Below the pieces are notes generated by a model, which saw nothing but the letters and a program-made list of their open reading frames with translations, did not search any database and was not told the origin of the DNA. From Blattabacterium sp. (Mastotermes darwiniensis) str. MADAR (GTDB lineage Bacteria > Bacteroidota > Bacteroidia > Flavobacteriales > Blattabacteriaceae), in the NCBI RefSeq assembly GCF_000233435.1, contig NC_016146.1, positions 97,701 to 161,700 on the forward strand: a stretch of 64,000 nucleotides of DNA. Direction: 5' to 3'. The position numbers and the translations under genes were made by a program. Position 1 is the stretch's first letter. Each line of letters opens with the position of its first letter. This document shows, piece by piece, positions 1-8,408 of the stretch.

Positions 1-328
1 GGATAATTTTTTCTACAATGTTAATTTTTTTACTAATGGAATCAACTAATATAAATTCTGTATGAGGAAAAATTATAGATAAAGGTATTCCTGGAAAACC
101 ACCTCCCGTTCCTAAATCCATAACACACGATCCAGGAAAAAAAGAAAATACTTTAGCAATTCCTAAACAAAAAAGAACATGTTGTTGATAAAAATTGTAT
201 AATTTTCTTCTAGAAATAATATTTACATAAGAATTCCAATAGGCATACAAATCTTTCAATAAAGACAATTTATTGATTTGTTGATCCAATAAATCTGGAA
301 AATACTTTTTAATTAATTCCATAATCAT
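1..328 (-). CDS. rsmG: 16S rRNA (guanine-527-N7)-methyltransferase RsmG, N-terminal part
   Basis: The gene is cut by the left edge of the window, so only about the first 109 residues are present. RsmG (GidB) uses S-adenosylmethionine to methylate N7 of G527 in 16S rRNA. The reverse strand reads MIMELIKKYFPDLLDQQINK and then, near residues 70-83, the SAM-binding motif I 'VMDLGTGGGFPGIPL', which is highly characteristic of this family, followed by 'LVDSISKKI' (motif II region). Start codons at 328 and 322 are both possible; a Bacteroidota-type promoter ends about 10 bases upstream, so transcripts are nearly leaderless and 322 is equally plausible. It is divergent from aspC. Confidence 0.9.
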   Translation of the reverse strand, partial: MIMELIKKYFPDLLDQQINKLSLLKDLYAYWNSYVNIISRRKLYNFYQQHVLFCLGIAKVFSFFPGSCVMDLGTGGGFPGIPLSIIFPHTEFILVDSISKKINIVEKII

Positions 329-338
329 AATTTATAAT

Positions 339-369
339 CAAATTTATTTAGATTTGCCATCATTTCAAA
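339..369 (-). promoter_or_regulatory. Promoter of rsmG (Bacteroidota sigma-ABfA type)
   Basis: On the minus strand TTTG (369-366) lies 19 bases before TAAATTTG (346-339), matching the Bacteroidota consensus TTTG-(17-23)-TAnnTTTG exactly. Transcription would start near 332, within 10 bases of the rsmG start codons. Seen in sequence; activity is inferred. Confidence 0.6.
349..356 (+). promoter_or_regulatory. Candidate -7 box of aspC
   Basis: TAGATTTG fits the Bacteroidota -7 consensus TAnnTTTG and sits 24 bases before the aspC ATG. No TTG/TTTG is seen 17-23 bases upstream, so the -33 element is missing or degenerate. It lies 3 bases from the divergent rsmG -7 box. Confidence 0.35.
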
Positions 370-379
370 TTTTCTATCT

Positions 380-1570
380 ATGAAAAATAGATTATTATCC
401 AAACGGATACAAAATATATCTTTTTCGCAAACTTTAGCTATGTCTAGTAAAGCTAGAGAATTAAAAAATAAAGGAGAAGACATCATTAACTTAAGTGTAG
501 GGGAACCTAACTTTTCCCCACCTTATTTCGTTTTGAATGCTGCAAAAAAGGCTATTGATGAAGGATATCATTACTATACTCCAGTTTCCGGATATTTAGA
601 ACTTAGAGAAATAATATGCAAAAAATTTTATCGTGATAATGGGTTGAAATATTTTCCTTCTCAGATTGTAATTTCTACTGGAGGGAAACAATCTATTATG
701 AATGTTCTTTTATCTTTACTGGATAAAAATGATGAAGTTATCATTCCCTCTCCATATTGGGTTAGTTATTATCAAATGGTTAAATTGTGTGAAGCGACTC
801 CTGTTATCATTCCTACAACTATAACAAACAATTTTAAAATTCATAAAAAACAATTAGAAGAAGCTATTACCCAAAAAACAAAATTATTTATTTTTAATAC
901 CCCATGCAATCCTACAGGAAGTGTTTACTCCTATAAAGAATTAAAAGATTTAGTAGAAATTTTAAAAAAACATCCAAAAGTAATTATTCTTTCTGATGAG
1001 ATTTATGAACATATCTGTTATTCTGAAAAACATACTAGTATTGCTGTTTTTCCTGATATTCATCATAGAGTCATTACACTCAATGGATTGTCTAAAGCTT
1101 TCTCTATGACAGGATGGAGAATTGGATATATTGGAGCTCCAGAATGGATTGCTAGGTCTTGTGATAAAATACAGGGGCAAATGACTTCTTGTGCTAATTC
1201 TATCGCACAACGTGCAGCTATTTCCGCATTAAAAGCTTCCCCAATTGAAATAGAATATATGATCAAGGAGTTTAAAAAAAGGAGAAATTTAGTTTTGGAT
1301 ATGATAAAGGAAATTCCTGGAATTAAAACTAATAAGCCAAATGGAGCTTTTTATATATTTCCAAAGGTTTCAGATCTTTTTGGAAAAAAATTTTATGGAA
1401 GAATTATCCATAATTCAGAAGATTTATCTTCATTTTTACTTGATAAAGCTAAAGTTGCCACTGTTAGTGGAAGTTCTTTTGGAAATGATGAATGTTTACG
1501 TATTTCTTATGCTTCCACAGAAGATAAAATTATAGAAGCCTTTACAAGAATAAAAAAAGTATTGAATTAA
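380..1570 (+). CDS. aspC: Aspartate aminotransferase, PLP-dependent (class I fold)
   Basis: A 396-residue fold-type I aminotransferase, probably the aspartate/2-oxoglutarate enzyme that links oxaloacetate and glutamate to aspartate. Visible motifs: N-terminal 'INLSVGEPNFSPP' (substrate loop), 'FNTPCNPTGSVYS' near 174-186, 'LSDEIYEHICY' (PLP contact Asp and Tyr), the Schiff-base lysine K239 in 'NGLSKAFSMTGWRIGY', and a C-terminal 'LRISYAST' with the carboxylate-binding arginine. Length is normal for the subgroup I-gamma enzymes of Bacteria. The substrate could also include other acidic or aromatic amino acids. It converges on tRNA-His, seven bases downstream. Confidence 0.88.
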   Translation: MKNRLLSKRIQNISFSQTLAMSSKARELKNKGEDIINLSVGEPNFSPPYFVLNAAKKAIDEGYHYYTPVSGYLELREIICKKFYRDNGLKYFPSQIVISTGGKQSIMNVLLSLLDKNDEVIIPSPYWVSYYQMVKLCEATPVIIPTTITNNFKIHKKQLEEAITQKTKLFIFNTPCNPTGSVYSYKELKDLVEILKKHPKVIILSDEIYEHICYSEKHTSIAVFPDIHHRVITLNGLSKAFSMTGWRIGYIGAPEWIARSCDKIQGQMTSCANSIAQRAAISALKASPIEIEYMIKEFKKRRNLVLDMIKEIPGIKTNKPNGAFYIFPKVSDLFGKKFYGRIIHNSEDLSSFLLDKAKVATVSGSSFGNDECLRISYASTEDKIIEAFTRIKKVLN

Positions 1571-1577
1571 TTTTTTG

Positions 1578-1653
1578 GGTGGACGACCGGATTCGAACCG
1601 GCGACCCTCAGAACCACAATCTGATGCTCTAAACCAACTGAGCTACGTCCACC
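1578..1653 (-). tRNA. tRNA-His (GTG anticodon)
   Basis: The minus strand folds as a full cloverleaf: acceptor GTGGACG/CGTCCAC, D stem GCTC/GAGC, anticodon stem TCAGA/TCTGA around loop TTGTGGT with anticodon GTG, and T stem GCCGG/CCGGT with loop TTCGAAT. The extra G at position -1 (base 1653) faces C73 (base 1578), the identity hallmark of bacterial tRNA-His. CCA is not encoded: only one C and then a T-run on the plus strand follow. Confidence 0.96.
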
Positions 1654-1669
1654 ATTTCCTTCTTTCTAA

Positions 1670-1703
1670 CAAATATAGACAATCGATTAATTTATTGACA
1701 AAA
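1670..1703 (-). promoter_or_regulatory. Promoter of tRNA-His
   Basis: On the minus strand a TTTG element (1702-1699) is followed after 21 bases by TATATTTG (1677-1670), a perfect Bacteroidota -7 box, 17 bases before the first tRNA base. It overlaps the 3' end of mvaD (stop at 1692-1694), so the promoter is embedded in the neighbour's coding end. Confidence 0.6.
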
Positions 1704-2758
1704 ACTTTCTATAATTTTTTTACAATAAGAGAAAAGATCCCTATAGATCCATCTTCTGATGGATCCTCTTTCTTGTATAGGATATAAAAGGTGAACATTG
1801 GATCCTGCATCTAGTGTAAAATAGATATTGCTTTTGCTTTTTCTTCTAAAATCCCATACTTTATAAAGTACATGAAGTGTATTTGGTTTCATCCATAAAA
1901 AATATGGATTAGAGGTCATAATCAGAGCATGAAGAGTCAAAGCTTCATGTTCTATTAATTCTCCAAAATTTTTTAAATCCCCCATTTTCAATATAGATAT
2001 TAGTCTTTCCATATTTCTATTAGCACATTTTAATCTATCCTTAGCATAAGGATGGTTATTCATTAACTGATGTCCTTTTGAACTCAAAATTGGTTTAGGT
2101 TCTTCATCTATTACCAAAATAGTATCTATAATACTTGTAAAAATAGGGTGAACTTTATAGGGATAGGGAATTGCATAAAGATTATTGCTGCCTTTTATGG
2201 ATTTATGTCTACCCCAAACTACAAGTCCAGGGTATATAGATCTACAAGCACTTCCAGATCCTAATCTGGCTAAAAAAGAAGCTTTTCTTAAAAAAAAATC
2301 TTTTTTTAAAGAAGAATCTAGTTTTTTTTCTATTTCCATGATACACAAAGCTAAAGCACTCATGGAGGAAGCTGAAGAAGCAATTCCACTACTATGTGGA
2401 AAAGTATTCTCGGTTTCTATAACAAAATTAAAATATCGAATATAAGAACAATACAATGATATTCTATGAAAAAATTCCAATATTTTTGGAAGGAAACTAG
2501 TTTTTTCTTTTCCGGAAAAAAAAATCCTTATAGATCTTTTTTTTTTCTTTCTCCAAGAGAATAAATAACTTTTGTTATCGTGTAAACATTTTCTAGAGAA
2601 TAACTAATAGACGAATTCAATGGAATTTGAATCCTATTTTTCTGCTTCCCCCAATATTTTATTAGAGCTATATTAGAAGGACTTTTTTTTGTTATTACTC
2701 CGTTTGAAACGATAAAATCGTTTTGATCTTTTTTATAAAAAAAACAATTACTTCTCAA
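1692..2758 (-). pseudogene. mvaD: Diphosphomevalonate decarboxylase, interrupted by a one-base frameshift in a poly(A) tract
   Basis: MvaD makes isopentenyl diphosphate by ATP-dependent decarboxylation of mevalonate diphosphate (mevalonate pathway, GHMP kinase superfamily). The 5' part (2758-2528) carries '[13 protein letters not shown]'; the 3' part carries 'PHSSGIASSASSMSAL' (GHMP ATP loop) and 'FTLDAGSNVHLLYP'. They are in different frames. The break lies at ten A residues (2546-2537, minus strand): with ten, the frame ends soon at a TAA after 'ERKKKDL'; with eleven, it runs through '[18 protein letters not shown]' into 'ILEFFHRISLY', a normal MvaD junction, giving about 355 residues, the usual length. 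The start is TTG (2758); a stop lies two codons upstream and no ATG is available. It may be a decaying gene, a slippage-rescued gene or a sequencing error. Confidence 0.85.
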
Positions 2759-2792
2759 AATTTACGTAATAAAAAAATACTTATTAAATTCA

Positions 2793-4202
2793 TCAATCAT
2801 TATTCTCACGTTTTTTTCCTATATAATTTAACATTTTTTTATCATCAAATTCTCCTTCAGAACGAGCAATCACACAACTAGCTAATCCATTTCCTATAAC
2901 ATTTACGGTAGTACGAGCCATATCCATTAATTCATCTATTCCTATAATGGCTAATATAGGCCAGTTAGGTAAACCAAAAGAAGCTACAGTAGCTAAAAGA
3001 ATTACTAAAGAAGCTCTAGGAACACCAGCAACCCCTTTACTAGTTAAAATTAAAGTTAAACCTATAAATATTTGTTGACTAAAACTTAAAGGAATTCCAG
3101 AAGCTTGTGCTACAAAAATAGTAGCTAAAGATAAATAAAGAGTAGTCCCATCTAAGTTAAAACTGTAACCAGTAGGAATCACAAAAGCAATAATTTTTCT
3201 AGGAACTCCTAATTTTTCTAAATTCTCCATAAGAAGAGGTAAAGCGGATTCTGAACTTGTAGTGGCAAACGCTAATGATACAGGTTCCATTAAGGCTTTT
3301 ACAAATCCTTTCAAAGGAACTTTAATCCATAAGAGTATGGGAAGTAAAACCAGTATTAAAAATAGAAACAAAGCGATATAAAGCGTCAATAACAATTGAA
3401 AAAGATTATATAATATATCCAACCCCATATGTCCTACTGTATAAGCTATAGCAGATCCAACCCCTATAGGAGCAAAATACATGATTATTTTGGTAAATTT
3501 AAACATGATCTCTGAAAGGCTCTCTGCCAATATCAATATTGGTATACGTTTTTTTTTATCCAAGAATACCATAGATATTCCAAAAATTACGGAAAAAACT
3601 ACAATAGGTAATACCTCTCCATGATATATAGATTTAATGAAATTTTCTGGAAAAACGTGAAGTATGGTATCTTGCCAAGTTTTACTTTCTACTTTTGGCA
3701 ATTGGTTTCCTGTTATTCCTGAAGGCATAACAATTCCTACTCCAGCTTGGGATACATTAATAGCAATAAGACCAATGAATAAGGCTAAAGTTGTAACTAT
3801 TTCAAAATATAATAGGGATTTCCATCCCATATTCCCTAATTGTTTAATATTGGAGTGACTTGCTATGCCAACTACTAAAGTGGAAAATAATATTGGAGCT
3901 ATAATAGTTTTGATAAGCCTCAAAAATATTTGAGATAAGAATCTCATTTCCATAGCTATTTTCGGTTGATCTATTCCGAATTCTATTCCTATGATAATGG
4001 ATAACAATATCCAAGTCGTTAAGTCCTTTTTCAAAAAGGAATAAAATATGAAAATAGAGATGACAACACATCTTAATAGACAAAGAGTCAATGGATTTAA
4101 TCCCAAAAAATTTTTGGATAAGTGTATGACCACATATGCAAAAAAACTTAAAAATGCTATTAGTAAAATTTTTTTTTTTTTTATTTTCATTCCAATATTC
4201 AT
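2793..4202 (-). CDS. gltP: Dicarboxylate/amino acid:cation symporter (DAACS family, glutamate/aspartate type)
   Basis: A 469-residue inner-membrane protein of the sodium or proton:dicarboxylate symporter family, expected to import glutamate, aspartate or C4-dicarboxylates. It has many hydrophobic segments, 'RLIKTIIAPILFSTLVVGIA' near residue 90, the serine-rich re-entrant loop 'AFATTSSESALPLLMENLEK', the substrate-binding 'PTGYSFNLDGTTLYLSLATIF', and 'NVIGNGLASCVIARSEGEFD' at the end. These are all family signatures. A 14-base A tract encodes the lysines after the start and keeps frame. The two-helix N-terminal extension is typical of Bacteroidota members. Exact substrate cannot be told from sequence. 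Confidence 0.85.
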   Translation of the reverse strand: MNIGMKIKKKKILLIAFLSFFAYVVIHLSKNFLGLNPLTLCLLRCVVISIFIFYSFLKKDLTTWILLSIIIGIEFGIDQPKIAMEMRFLSQIFLRLIKTIIAPILFSTLVVGIASHSNIKQLGNMGWKSLLYFEIVTTLALFIGLIAINVSQAGVGIVMPSGITGNQLPKVESKTWQDTILHVFPENFIKSIYHGEVLPIVVFSVIFGISMVFLDKKKRIPILILAESLSEIMFKFTKIIMYFAPIGVGSAIAYTVGHMGLDILYNLFQLLLTLYIALFLFLILVLLPILLWIKVPLKGFVKALMEPVSLAFATTSSESALPLLMENLEKLGVPRKIIAFVIPTGYSFNLDGTTLYLSLATIFVAQASGIPLSFSQQIFIGLTLILTSKGVAGVPRASLVILLATVASFGLPNWPILAIIGIDELMDMARTTVNVIGNGLASCVIARSEGEFDDKKMLNYIGKKRENND

Positions 4203-4245
4203 TTTGTAATAAAATCCAACCTAAAAAAAAAGGATAATTCGGTGA

Positions 4246-4316
4246 CAGACCCGTGAGGACTCGAACCCCAACTAACAGAACCAAAATCTGCTGTGCTACC
4301 GTTACACAACGGGTCT
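4246..4316 (-). tRNA. tRNA-Gln (TTG anticodon)
   Basis: The minus strand folds as acceptor AGACCCG/CGGGTCT, D stem GTGT/GCAC, anticodon stem GCAGA/TCTGT with loop TTTTGGT (anticodon TTG), T stem TGGGG/CCTCA with loop TTCGAGT, and discriminator G73. Length is 71 bases and CCA is not encoded. A near-consensus -7 box (TATATTTA, 4334-4327) lies upstream, with no well-spaced -33 element. Confidence 0.95.
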
Positions 4317-4430
4317 ATGAAAAATGTAAATATATACCATTTTTTTTCAAAAACATTAATCCGGATGCGTGCAACGAATTATCCATATATATTTTATATT
4401 TACCGTAATTGTAATTCATTCATCAAAATT

Positions 4431-4763
4431 ATGTCTGTTAAAATACGATTAAAAAGAATTGGAAAAAAACATAGGCCTATTTACCATATAGTAGTAGCCG
4501 ATTCCCGTTCTCCAAGAAATGGAAAATTTATTGAAAAAATAGGAACTTATAATCCTCATACGGATCCTCCTTCAACTGTACTAAGAATAGAAAATTCTGT
4601 ATCATGGTTGATAAAAGGAGCACAACCTACAGATACAGTGAAATCTATTTTTAGAAGAAATGGAGTGTACCTCAAAAAACATTTATTAGAAGGAGTTAAA
4701 AAAGGAGTATTAAGGGATGAAGAAGCACATCAAAAATTCCATCTTTGGAAAAAGAAAAATTAG
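4431..4763 (+). CDS. rpsP: 30S ribosomal protein S16
   Basis: A protein of 110 residues beginning [20 protein letters not shown], with the S16 signature '[20 protein letters not shown]' and '[20 protein letters not shown]'. S16 binds 16S rRNA and helps assemble the 30S 5' domain. The ATG at 4431 is chosen because the protein family starts just before 'VKIRLKR'; the frame stays open upstream but that part overlaps the divergent tRNA-Gln. The C-terminal tail is lysine-rich and somewhat longer than the minimal family length, as in other Bacteroidota. rimM, often next to rpsP, is not here. It converges on uppP with a 14-base gap. Confidence 0.97.
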   Translation: MSVKIRLKRIGKKHRPIYHIVVADSRSPRNGKFIEKIGTYNPHTDPPSTVLRIENSVSWLIKGAQPTDTVKSIFRRNGVYLKKHLLEGVKKGVLRDEEAHQKFHLWKKKN

Positions 4764-4777
4764 TAGTATGGACCGTT

Positions 4778-5629
4778 TTAATCATTTCCAATTGGTTTAA
4801 CCAAATAATGTATAACAATAAAGAAAAATCCCAAAATAATTCTATAATATCCGAATAGTTTAAAATTCTTTCTTTCTATATAGGACATAAAACATTTTAT
4901 GGATATGATTCCTGTAATAAAAGCTATTATATTTCCAATCAATAATAATCCTATTTCTTGCAAAATAAGTTCTTTTGAAAAAAGAAAACCTATACGGAAA
5001 TCAAATAAGGAAAAACTTAAATAAATTGAGGGGAAGTAATGTTCCATTAATTTTTTACATGTAGCAATTACAATAACCGGAATAGATAAAAAAAAGGAAA
5101 ATTCAATAGCTTTTTTTCTTTCAATATTTTGAAGCATACAAGATGTTATAGTAGCAGCACTTCTAGATACTCCTGGAATTAGAGAAAGACATTGAAATAA
5201 TCCAATAATAAAAGCTTTAAAATAAGTAAGATTATGATTCTTTTTTTTAGAAAAATTTTTTTCATAATAATTTTCTGCTTTCAAAATAACTAGTCCTCCT
5301 ATAAGAAGAGAAATAGCTACAATAAGTGGATTTTCTAAAAAAAAAGTTATTCTACTGTTGAAGAAAAAACCAAACAATCCTATGGGAAAACTAGCTATAA
5401 AAATTTTTAAATAAAAATCCAATTTTTGAAAAAAAAACTTTTTTCTATATAAAAGAACAACCGAAAAAACAGCTCCAAGTTGAACCGATATTAGGAATAA
5501 TTTTGTTATCCTTTTATTCAGTATTCCCATTAAGGAAGATGCAAGGATCATATGTCCTGTAGAAGAAATAGGAAAAAATTCTGTAATCCCTTCAATAATA
5601 CCTAATAGGATTGACTGAATATAATTCAT
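4778..5629 (-). CDS. uppP: Undecaprenyl-diphosphatase (BacA/UppP)
   Basis: A 283-residue polytopic membrane enzyme that dephosphorylates undecaprenyl pyrophosphate so that the lipid carrier can be reused for peptidoglycan. The two catalytic signatures are present: 'GIIEGITEFFPISSTGHMI' near residues 10-28 (E and SSTGH) and 'LSLIPGVSRSAATITSCML' in the middle (PGVSRS). Length is about normal (265-290). Hydrophobic segments are separated by short lysine-rich loops. It lies downstream of gyrB on the same strand with a 35-base gap. Confidence 0.94.
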   Translation of the reverse strand: MNYIQSILLGIIEGITEFFPISSTGHMILASSLMGILNKRITKLFLISVQLGAVFSVVLLYRKKFFFQKLDFYLKIFIASFPIGLFGFFFNSRITFFLENPLIVAISLLIGGLVILKAENYYEKNFSKKKNHNLTYFKAFIIGLFQCLSLIPGVSRSAATITSCMLQNIERKKAIEFSFFLSIPVIVIATCKKLMEHYFPSIYLSFSLFDFRIGFLFSKELILQEIGLLLIGNIIAFITGIISIKCFMSYIERKNFKLFGYYRIILGFFFIVIHYLVKPIGND

Positions 5630-5664
5630 TAAAAAATTGTTTTACACGATGGATAAAAAATATT

Positions 5665-7596
5665 CTAAACATCAATTTTTGCATGTATTGCATTTTTTTC
5701 TATGAAATTTCTACGTGGAGGAACTTCATCTCCCATAAGAATGGAAAATATTTTATCAGCTTTCGAAAGGTTTTCTATATTCACTTTTCGTAAGGTTCTT
5801 TTTTTTGGATTCATAGTAGTATCCCAAAGTTGTTCTGCATTCATTTCTCCTAATCCTTTGTAACGTTGTACATTTACATTTTTCCTACCCCCTAATTGGT
5901 GAAGAATATTTTCTCTTTCCTGATCACTCCAAGCATAATATTGAAAACGATTTCCTTTTCGGATTAAATAAAGTGGAGGGGTAGCAATATAAATGTGTCC
6001 TTTTTCTATTAATGGTTTCATATAACGAAAAAACAATGTCAAAATCAAAGTAGAAATATGACTACCATCTATATCCGCATCTGTCATAATAATAATTTTA
6101 TTATATCTAAGTTTTTTGATATTTAAATTATTTTGATTGTTTTCAGTTTCAATAGAAACCCCTAAGGAGGTAAATATATTTCTTATTTCCTCATTTTCAA
6201 ATATTTTATACTGAACGGCCTTTTCTACATTTAGTATCTTACCTCGCAGAGGCAAGATGGCTTGAAATTTTCTATCTCTACCTTGTTTAGCAGTTCCACC
6301 TGCAGAATCTCCTTCTACCAAATAGATTTCGCAATCTTCTGGTTTATTGAAGGAACAGTCCGCTAATTTTCCAGGTAAAAAACTATTGTGGATTGGATTA
6401 TTTTTTTGTATAAATTCTCTTGCTTTTTTAGCAGCTTGACGAGCTTTAGCGGATAAGATCACTTTTTCTATAATTTTTTTTCTATCACTAGGATGTTCTT
6501 CTAAATAAATATTCAATCTTTCCCCAACTATTTTTTCTACAACTCCTCCTACTTCGTGATTGCTTAATTTTGTTTTAGTTTGTCCTTCAAATTGAGGTTC
6601 CATCACCCTGACAGAAATAATAGCTGTAATTCCTTCTCGGAAATCATCTCCTGTTAATTCTATTTTTTTATCTTTATTGGATAATGAACCATATACATCC
6701 GCGTATTTCTTTAACGTTCTTGTTAAAGCTCTTCGAAATCCAGATATATGAGTCCCTCCATCATAAGTATGGATATTATTAACATAAGAATAAATTTTTT
6801 CTTTGAAAGAAGTATTGTATTGCATCGCTATTTCTACAATGGTACTTTCTCTCTCTCCTTCAATGGAAATAATGTTTTTGGTTAATGTATCTTTATTTTT
6901 ATCCAAAATAGAAAGGTATTCTTTTAATCCATTTTTAGAGGAAAAATATTCCTTCTTTTTATTCCTTTCATCTTTTAAAAACAAGTGTAATCCTTTATTT
7001 AGAAAAGATAATTCTTTCAAACGTTTGGATAATATGTCATAATCATATGTGATAGAACTAAAAATAGAATGATCAGCCAAATAATGGATTTTTGTTCCTT
7101 TATTATTGGTTCTTCCTAAACATTTTACATCATAAAGAGCTTTTCCTTTAAAATATTCCTGTTGGTAAACTTTTCCATTACGATAAATGGTGACTATAAG
7201 AGTTCTGGATAAGGCATTTACGCAGGATATCCCTACTCCATGCAATCCTCCAGAAACTTTATAGGAGTTTTTATCGAATTTTCCTCCTGCTCCAATTTTA
7301 GTCATTACTACTTCAAGAGCTGATTTACCTTCTTTTTTATGAATATCTATTGGAATTCCACGACCATTGTCAAGAACTGTAATAAATCCATCCTTGTGAA
7401 TTGTTACCCATATTTTATCACAAAAACCGGCTAAGGATTCATCTACGGAATTATCTATCACTTCGTAAGCCAAATGATGTAATCCTCTAATTCCTACGTC
7501 TCCAATATACATAGAAGGTCTAATCCTTATGTGTTCTATTCCTTCTAAAGATTGTATACTATCTGCCGTATAATCTTTTGTTTCACTTTTCCTCAT
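5665..7596 (-). CDS. gyrB: DNA gyrase subunit B
   Basis: A 643-residue type IIA topoisomerase subunit that supplies the ATPase for negative supercoiling. Domain order: GHKL ATPase ('YEVIDNSVDESLAGFCDKIW', 'DNGRGIPIDIH', 'GGLHGVGISCVNALS'), transducer with 'GGTHISGFRRALTR', and the TOPRIM part with 'CEIYLVEGDSAGGTAKQGRD' near 417-436, 'ILPLRGKILNVEKA' and 'IMTDADIDGSHI'. The C-terminus has 'QRYKGLGEMNAEQLWDTTMN'. The short overall length, without the enterobacterial insert, fits Bacteroidota GyrB. GyrB is preferred over ParE from the 'GYLG-like' length and the RYKGLGEM context, though the two families are related. A 12-base palindrome lies 27 bases upstream. Confidence 0.94.
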   Translation of the reverse strand: MRKSETKDYTADSIQSLEGIEHIRIRPSMYIGDVGIRGLHHLAYEVIDNSVDESLAGFCDKIWVTIHKDGFITVLDNGRGIPIDIHKKEGKSALEVVMTKIGAGGKFDKNSYKVSGGLHGVGISCVNALSRTLIVTIYRNGKVYQQEYFKGKALYDVKCLGRTNNKGTKIHYLADHSIFSSITYDYDILSKRLKELSFLNKGLHLFLKDERNKKKEYFSSKNGLKEYLSILDKNKDTLTKNIISIEGERESTIVEIAMQYNTSFKEKIYSYVNNIHTYDGGTHISGFRRALTRTLKKYADVYGSLSNKDKKIELTGDDFREGITAIISVRVMEPQFEGQTKTKLSNHEVGGVVEKIVGERLNIYLEEHPSDRKKIIEKVILSAKARQAAKKAREFIQKNNPIHNSFLPGKLADCSFNKPEDCEIYLVEGDSAGGTAKQGRDRKFQAILPLRGKILNVEKAVQYKIFENEEIRNIFTSLGVSIETENNQNNLNIKKLRYNKIIIMTDADIDGSHISTLILTLFFRYMKPLIEKGHIYIATPPLYLIRKGNRFQYYAWSDQERENILHQLGGRKNVNVQRYKGLGEMNAEQLWDTTMNPKKRTLRKVNIENLSKADKIFSILMGDEVPPRRNFIEKNAIHAKIDV

Positions 7597-7622
7597 AATC
7601 CTAATTTTTTTATTTTGTTTTG

Positions 7623-7634
7623 TATCGATCGATA
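7623..7634. other. 12-base perfect palindrome upstream of gyrB
   Basis: TATCGATCGATA reads the same on both strands and sits 27 bases before the gyrB start, in the 110-base spacer between trmD and gyrB. It could be an operator or chance in an A+T-rich spacer. The same spacer also holds a tandem GGACCATA pair at 7679-7694. Confidence 0.3.
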
Positions 7635-7706
7635 AAGATAGATATAAAAAAGTGAAAATATAGAACGATTAATTTATGGGACCATAGGACCATATTGTAT
7701 TTCTTC

Positions 7707-8336
7707 TTATGGATTGGATTGTTTACGGATCCACTCTTTTATTTTTTGATGATGTCCAGATAAAAGTATTTTTGGAACGGATAACCCTTTATAAATTACC
7801 GGACGAGTGTAAATAGAACCTCTTTGAAGCGAATCCGTCATCATGGAATCTGGATTATTAAGTACTCCAGGTAACAATCTGGTTATAGCATCTACTACAA
7901 CAGCTGCCGCTAGTTCTCCCCCAGATAAAATATAAGGTCCGATAGATATTTCTTTGGAAATTAAGTGATCTCTAATTCTCTGATCAATTCCTTTATAACG
8001 ACCACAAAGAATAAGAATATTTTTTTTGTAAGTTAATTCTTTAGCATCCTTTTGTGAAAAAATATTACCATCAGGAGTCATGAAAATTTTTTCATCGTAA
8101 TTTCTTTCTGAGAATAGTTTGTGAAAACACCTATATACAGGTTCTATTCGAATAACCATTCCGGATCCCCCTCCATAAGGATAATCGTCCACTTTCTTAC
8201 ATATTCCTAAACCATAATCTCGTAAATCATGAATATAAATCTCCATAATTCCTTTATATATAGCTCTTTTAATGAGAAAATTATACAAGGTCCCCTTTAG
8301 TATTTCAGGAGCTACGCTAACAATATCTATACGCAT
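7707..8336 (-). CDS. trmD: tRNA (guanine-37-N1)-methyltransferase TrmD
   Basis: A 209-residue SPOUT methyltransferase making m1G37, which prevents frameshifting. Visible: N-terminal 'MRIDIVSVAPEIL', 'DDYPYGGGSGMVIRIEPVYR', the trefoil-knot cofactor sites 'LILCGRYKGIDQRI' and 'IGPYILSGGELAAAVVVDAI', then 'RLLPGVLNNPDS' and 'YTRPVIYKGLSVPKILLSGH'. The C-terminal linker domain is shortened relative to the usual 220-250 residues, a common feature in Bacteroidota and symbionts. It is divergent from der with a 72-base spacer. Confidence 0.96.
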   Translation of the reverse strand: MRIDIVSVAPEILKGTLYNFLIKRAIYKGIMEIYIHDLRDYGLGICKKVDDYPYGGGSGMVIRIEPVYRCFHKLFSERNYDEKIFMTPDGNIFSQKDAKELTYKKNILILCGRYKGIDQRIRDHLISKEISIGPYILSGGELAAAVVVDAITRLLPGVLNNPDSMMTDSLQRGSIYTRPVIYKGLSVPKILLSGHHQKIKEWIRKQSNP

Positions 8337-8379
8337 TTTTTTTTGAATTAATATTTAACGTAAAATAGTGAAAAAATTC

Positions 8380-8387
8380 TACCTTTG
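8380..8387 (+). promoter_or_regulatory. Candidate -7 box of der
   Basis: TACCTTTG matches TAnnTTTG and lies 21 bases before the der ATG, predicting a short leader. No TTG is found at proper spacing upstream. Confidence 0.4.
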
Positions 8388-8408
8388 TTAATATAATAAT
8401 TTTTTAAA

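Noticed and set aside
1575-1787. Open frame on the plus strand across tRNA-His and the mvaD end
   Set aside because: It is the reverse complement of a tRNA and of coding sequence; codon and residue pattern do not look like a protein.
4293-4430. N-terminal extension of the rpsP frame
   Set aside because: It overlaps tRNA-Gln and is not part of ribosomal protein S16, which starts at 4431.
5630-5664. Possible replication origin near gyrB
   Set aside because: No DnaA boxes, dnaA gene or iteron cluster is visible; gyrB alone does not mark an origin.
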